Shown here one piece after another: positions 62,486 through 64,000 of a stretch of DNA of 64,000 nucleotides (positions are counted from its first letter, which is position 1; each line of letters opens with the position of its first letter). A program made the translations under genes and the position numbers. The DNA lies in assembly GCA_963787195.1 (NCBI GenBank), contig CAWBCI010000031.1:1-64000 (forward strand), in the 5' to 3' direction. Below the pieces are notes generated by a model. It was not told the origin of the DNA. It did not search any database and worked only from the letters and a program-made list of their open reading frames with translations. The DNA comes from CAWBCI01 sp963787195. GTDB lineage: Bacteria > Bacteroidota > Bacteroidia > Bacteroidales > JAGOPY01.

Positions 62486-63868
62486 ATGTATAAAACTTCA
62501 GTCAGAGGTATATTAATCAAAGGAAATAAGTCTTACGGCCAGATTACCAGTGAAGTACTAAGGCCATTTGAGGCTAAGTCCCCCCCTATCTGGTGGTATA
62601 TATCATCATTCATCTCTATAATGATGATCATCTTCGGGGCCTGGGGAATTTACACCACTATCACAGTTGGGATTGGCTCATGGGGTAATAATAATAATGT
62701 TGGATGGGGATGGGCCATCATCAATTTCGTGTGGTGGATAGGTATCGGACATGCCGGAACCGCTTTTTCCATTTTCCTTTTGATATTGAGGCAAAAATGG
62801 AGAACTTCCATTAACCGCGCTGCAGAGGCCATGACTGTGGTAGCCGTGATCTGCGCCGGACTATTCCCTTTAATACATATGGGCAGGATCTGGAACGCTT
62901 TCTTCATATTTCCTTACTGGAATACCCGTGGACCTGTTTGGGACAATTTCAATTCCCCTCTATTCTGGGATGTGGTCGCTATCAGCACTTATTTTATGGC
63001 TTCCGCAGTTTTTTGGTACATCGGCATGATCCCAGACTTTGCAAGCATCAGAGAACGTTCCGCTTCCAAAATGAAGAAAGCCATCTATAGTTTTTTAAGC
63101 TTTGGATGGGTAGGTACAGCAAAGGGCTGGCTGCGATTTGAAACTGCTGCCCTCTTATTGGGTGGCTTAGCTGCTCCCCTTGTAGTTTCAGTTCATTCCA
63201 TTGTCGCTATGGACTTTGCAACAGCAGTCATACCTGGCTGGCATACAACTATCTTCCCGCCTTATTTTGTCATCGGTGCCATTTTCTCCGGCTTTGCAAT
63301 GGTACTTACCCTGATGATCATAGTCAGAAAAGTGTTCAAATTTGAAGATTTCGTGACTCAAAGTCACCTGGATGCTATAGCGCGCATCCTGGTTTTCATC
63401 AGTTTAGTAATGGGAACAGCTTATATGACCGAGCTTTTCACGGCATGGTATTCAGGCGGCGAATATGAGCTCTTTACCTTTATGAGGAACCGGGTCACCG
63501 GGAACTATACTTTTGCCTATTGGACGATGCTTAGCTGCAATGCCATTATTCCACAACTATTCTGGTTTAAGAAAATCAGGAAAAACATCTGGCTGGTTTT
63601 CATAATCTCAATCTTTATAAATATCGGGATGTGGTTTGAAAGATATGTCATTGTTGTGACCTCCCTCTCAAAGGATTTTCTTCCATCGGGCTGGGCTACA
63701 TATCATCCAACTATTGTCGAAATTGCTAATTATGTCGGAACTTTGGGAATATTTTTCCTGGGAGTCTTGTTATTCTTCCGCTTTCTTCCGATTATCGCCA
63801 TACATGAAGTAAAAGGAATTCTGAAAGATACCAGTCAAATTCAAGCTAAATCAGATGGAAAAGATTAA
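62486..63868 (+). CDS. actC: Alternative complex III quinol-site membrane subunit ActC
   Basis: 460 residues of the NrfD/PsrC family with about ten membrane helices; it binds menaquinol on the periplasmic side and passes electrons to ActB. Typical parts are YISSFISIMMIIFGAWGIYT, INFVWWIGIGHAGTAFSIFL, RAAEAMTVVAVICAGLFPLI HMGR (His in HMGR) and SVHSIVAMDFATAVIPGWHT. Its 3' end overlaps the actD start by 14 bases. Confidence 0.94.
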   Translation: MYKTSVRGILIKGNKSYGQITSEVLRPFEAKSPPIWWYISSFISIMMIIFGAWGIYTTITVGIGSWGNNNNVGWGWAIINFVWWIGIGHAGTAFSIFLLILRQKWRTSINRAAEAMTVVAVICAGLFPLIHMGRIWNAFFIFPYWNTRGPVWDNFNSPLFWDVVAISTYFMASAVFWYIGMIPDFASIRERSASKMKKAIYSFLSFGWVGTAKGWLRFETAALLLGGLAAPLVVSVHSIVAMDFATAVIPGWHTTIFPPYFVIGAIFSGFAMVLTLMIIVRKVFKFEDFVTQSHLDAIARILVFISLVMGTAYMTELFTAWYSGGEYELFTFMRNRVTGNYTFAYWTMLSCNAIIPQLFWFKKIRKNIWLVFIISIFINIGMWFERYVIVVTSLSKDFLPSGWATYHPTIVEIANYVGTLGIFFLGVLLFFRFLPIIAIHEVKGILKDTSQIQAKSDGKD

Positions 63869-64000
63869 TATCATTGGGATTTATAATGACCCCGATGAAT
63901 TGGTGACCGGGGTAAAAAAAATTAAGGAAGAGGGATTCCGGATTAAAAATGTATTTTCCCCTTTCCCGATACATGAATTATGGGAAATCCTGGGATTGAG
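63855..64000 (+). CDS. actD: Alternative complex III subunit ActD, 3' end cut by window edge
   Basis: Only 48 full codons are visible: MEKINIIGIYNDPDELVTGV, then KKIKEEGFRIKNVFSPFPIH and ELWEILGL. This matches the N-terminus of the DUF3341/ActD family, a membrane subunit with a soluble N-terminal domain. The ATG at 63855 lies inside actC (14-base overlap), so translation is coupled. The rest of the complex (actE/F) presumably follows outside the window. Confidence 0.88.
   Translation, partial: MEKINIIGIYNDPDELVTGVKKIKEEGFRIKNVFSPFPIHELWEILGL

Overview
The window reads as a chromosomal segment of a Bacteroidota bacterium, most likely a free-living, respiring member of the Bacteroidales/Marinilabiliales side of the phylum. 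The evidence is the family set (SecD-SecF fusion, DUF4290 protein, T9SS C-terminal sorting domain, MurA with Asp in place of the catalytic Cys, GHKL-type HtpG, alternative complex III), the zinc-free forms of S14, S4 and L36, and repeated promoter boxes of the phylum-specific form TAnnTTTG, two of them with a TTG/TTTG element 20 bases upstream. Genus cannot be settled from sequence reading alone.

Layout. 1-6362 (+): end of a surface-glycan locus for pseudaminic acid (pseC partial, pseF, a pseG-pseH fusion, pseI), followed by a Wzx-type flippase and an FkbM methyltransferase. 6392-7684 (-): enolase. 7711-25675 (-): one unbroken run of 33 genes joining the str, S10, spc and alpha operons (rpsL to rplQ), without tuf or adk, closed by an intrinsic terminator at 7711-7745. 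25676-26138: intergenic region with a consensus Bacteroidota promoter and a structured leader or small RNA upstream of rpsL. 26139-27832 (-): two overlapping genes for secreted proteins, one with a T9SS sorting tail. 27905-28470: six tandem copies of a 95-bp unit, each carrying two strong hairpins. 28623-33043 (+): UvrD/PcrA helicase, DUF4290 protein, MurA. 33112-34512 (-): thioredoxin-fold envelope protein. 34873-38988 (+): GrpE, DnaJ and a two-gene ABC-2 exporter. 39001-42343 (-): polyamine cluster (arginine decarboxylase, agmatinase, deoxyhypusine-synthase-like enzyme). 42693-52112 (+): SecDF, TatA/B, a TPR/beta-propeller/OmpA/retropepsin-like protein, PurM, RF1, PyrF. 52113-52675: gene-free interval with three different short tandem arrays (units of 7, 8 and 9 bp), an 11-bp inverted repeat and a terminator. 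52676-53695 (-): branched-chain aminotransferase. 53917-55822 (+): HtpG broken by a one-base frameshift. 55909-57833 (+): LemA and two TPM-domain proteins. 58203-64000 (+): alternative complex III (actA fused to a monoheme domain, actB, actC, start of actD).

Functionally the window is mostly core housekeeping: translation, protein export (SecY, SecDF, Tat), folding (GrpE, DnaJ, HtpG), and the quinol-oxidising complex III analogue. Envelope modules (pseudaminic acid glycan, T9SS cargo, OmpA-type protein) are placed between these blocks. The least explained items are the 95-bp hairpin array, the structured RNA region before rpsL, the degenerate retropepsin-like domain fused to an OmpA protein, the polyamine cluster using a deoxyhypusine-synthase homologue, and the short-repeat interval after pyrF.
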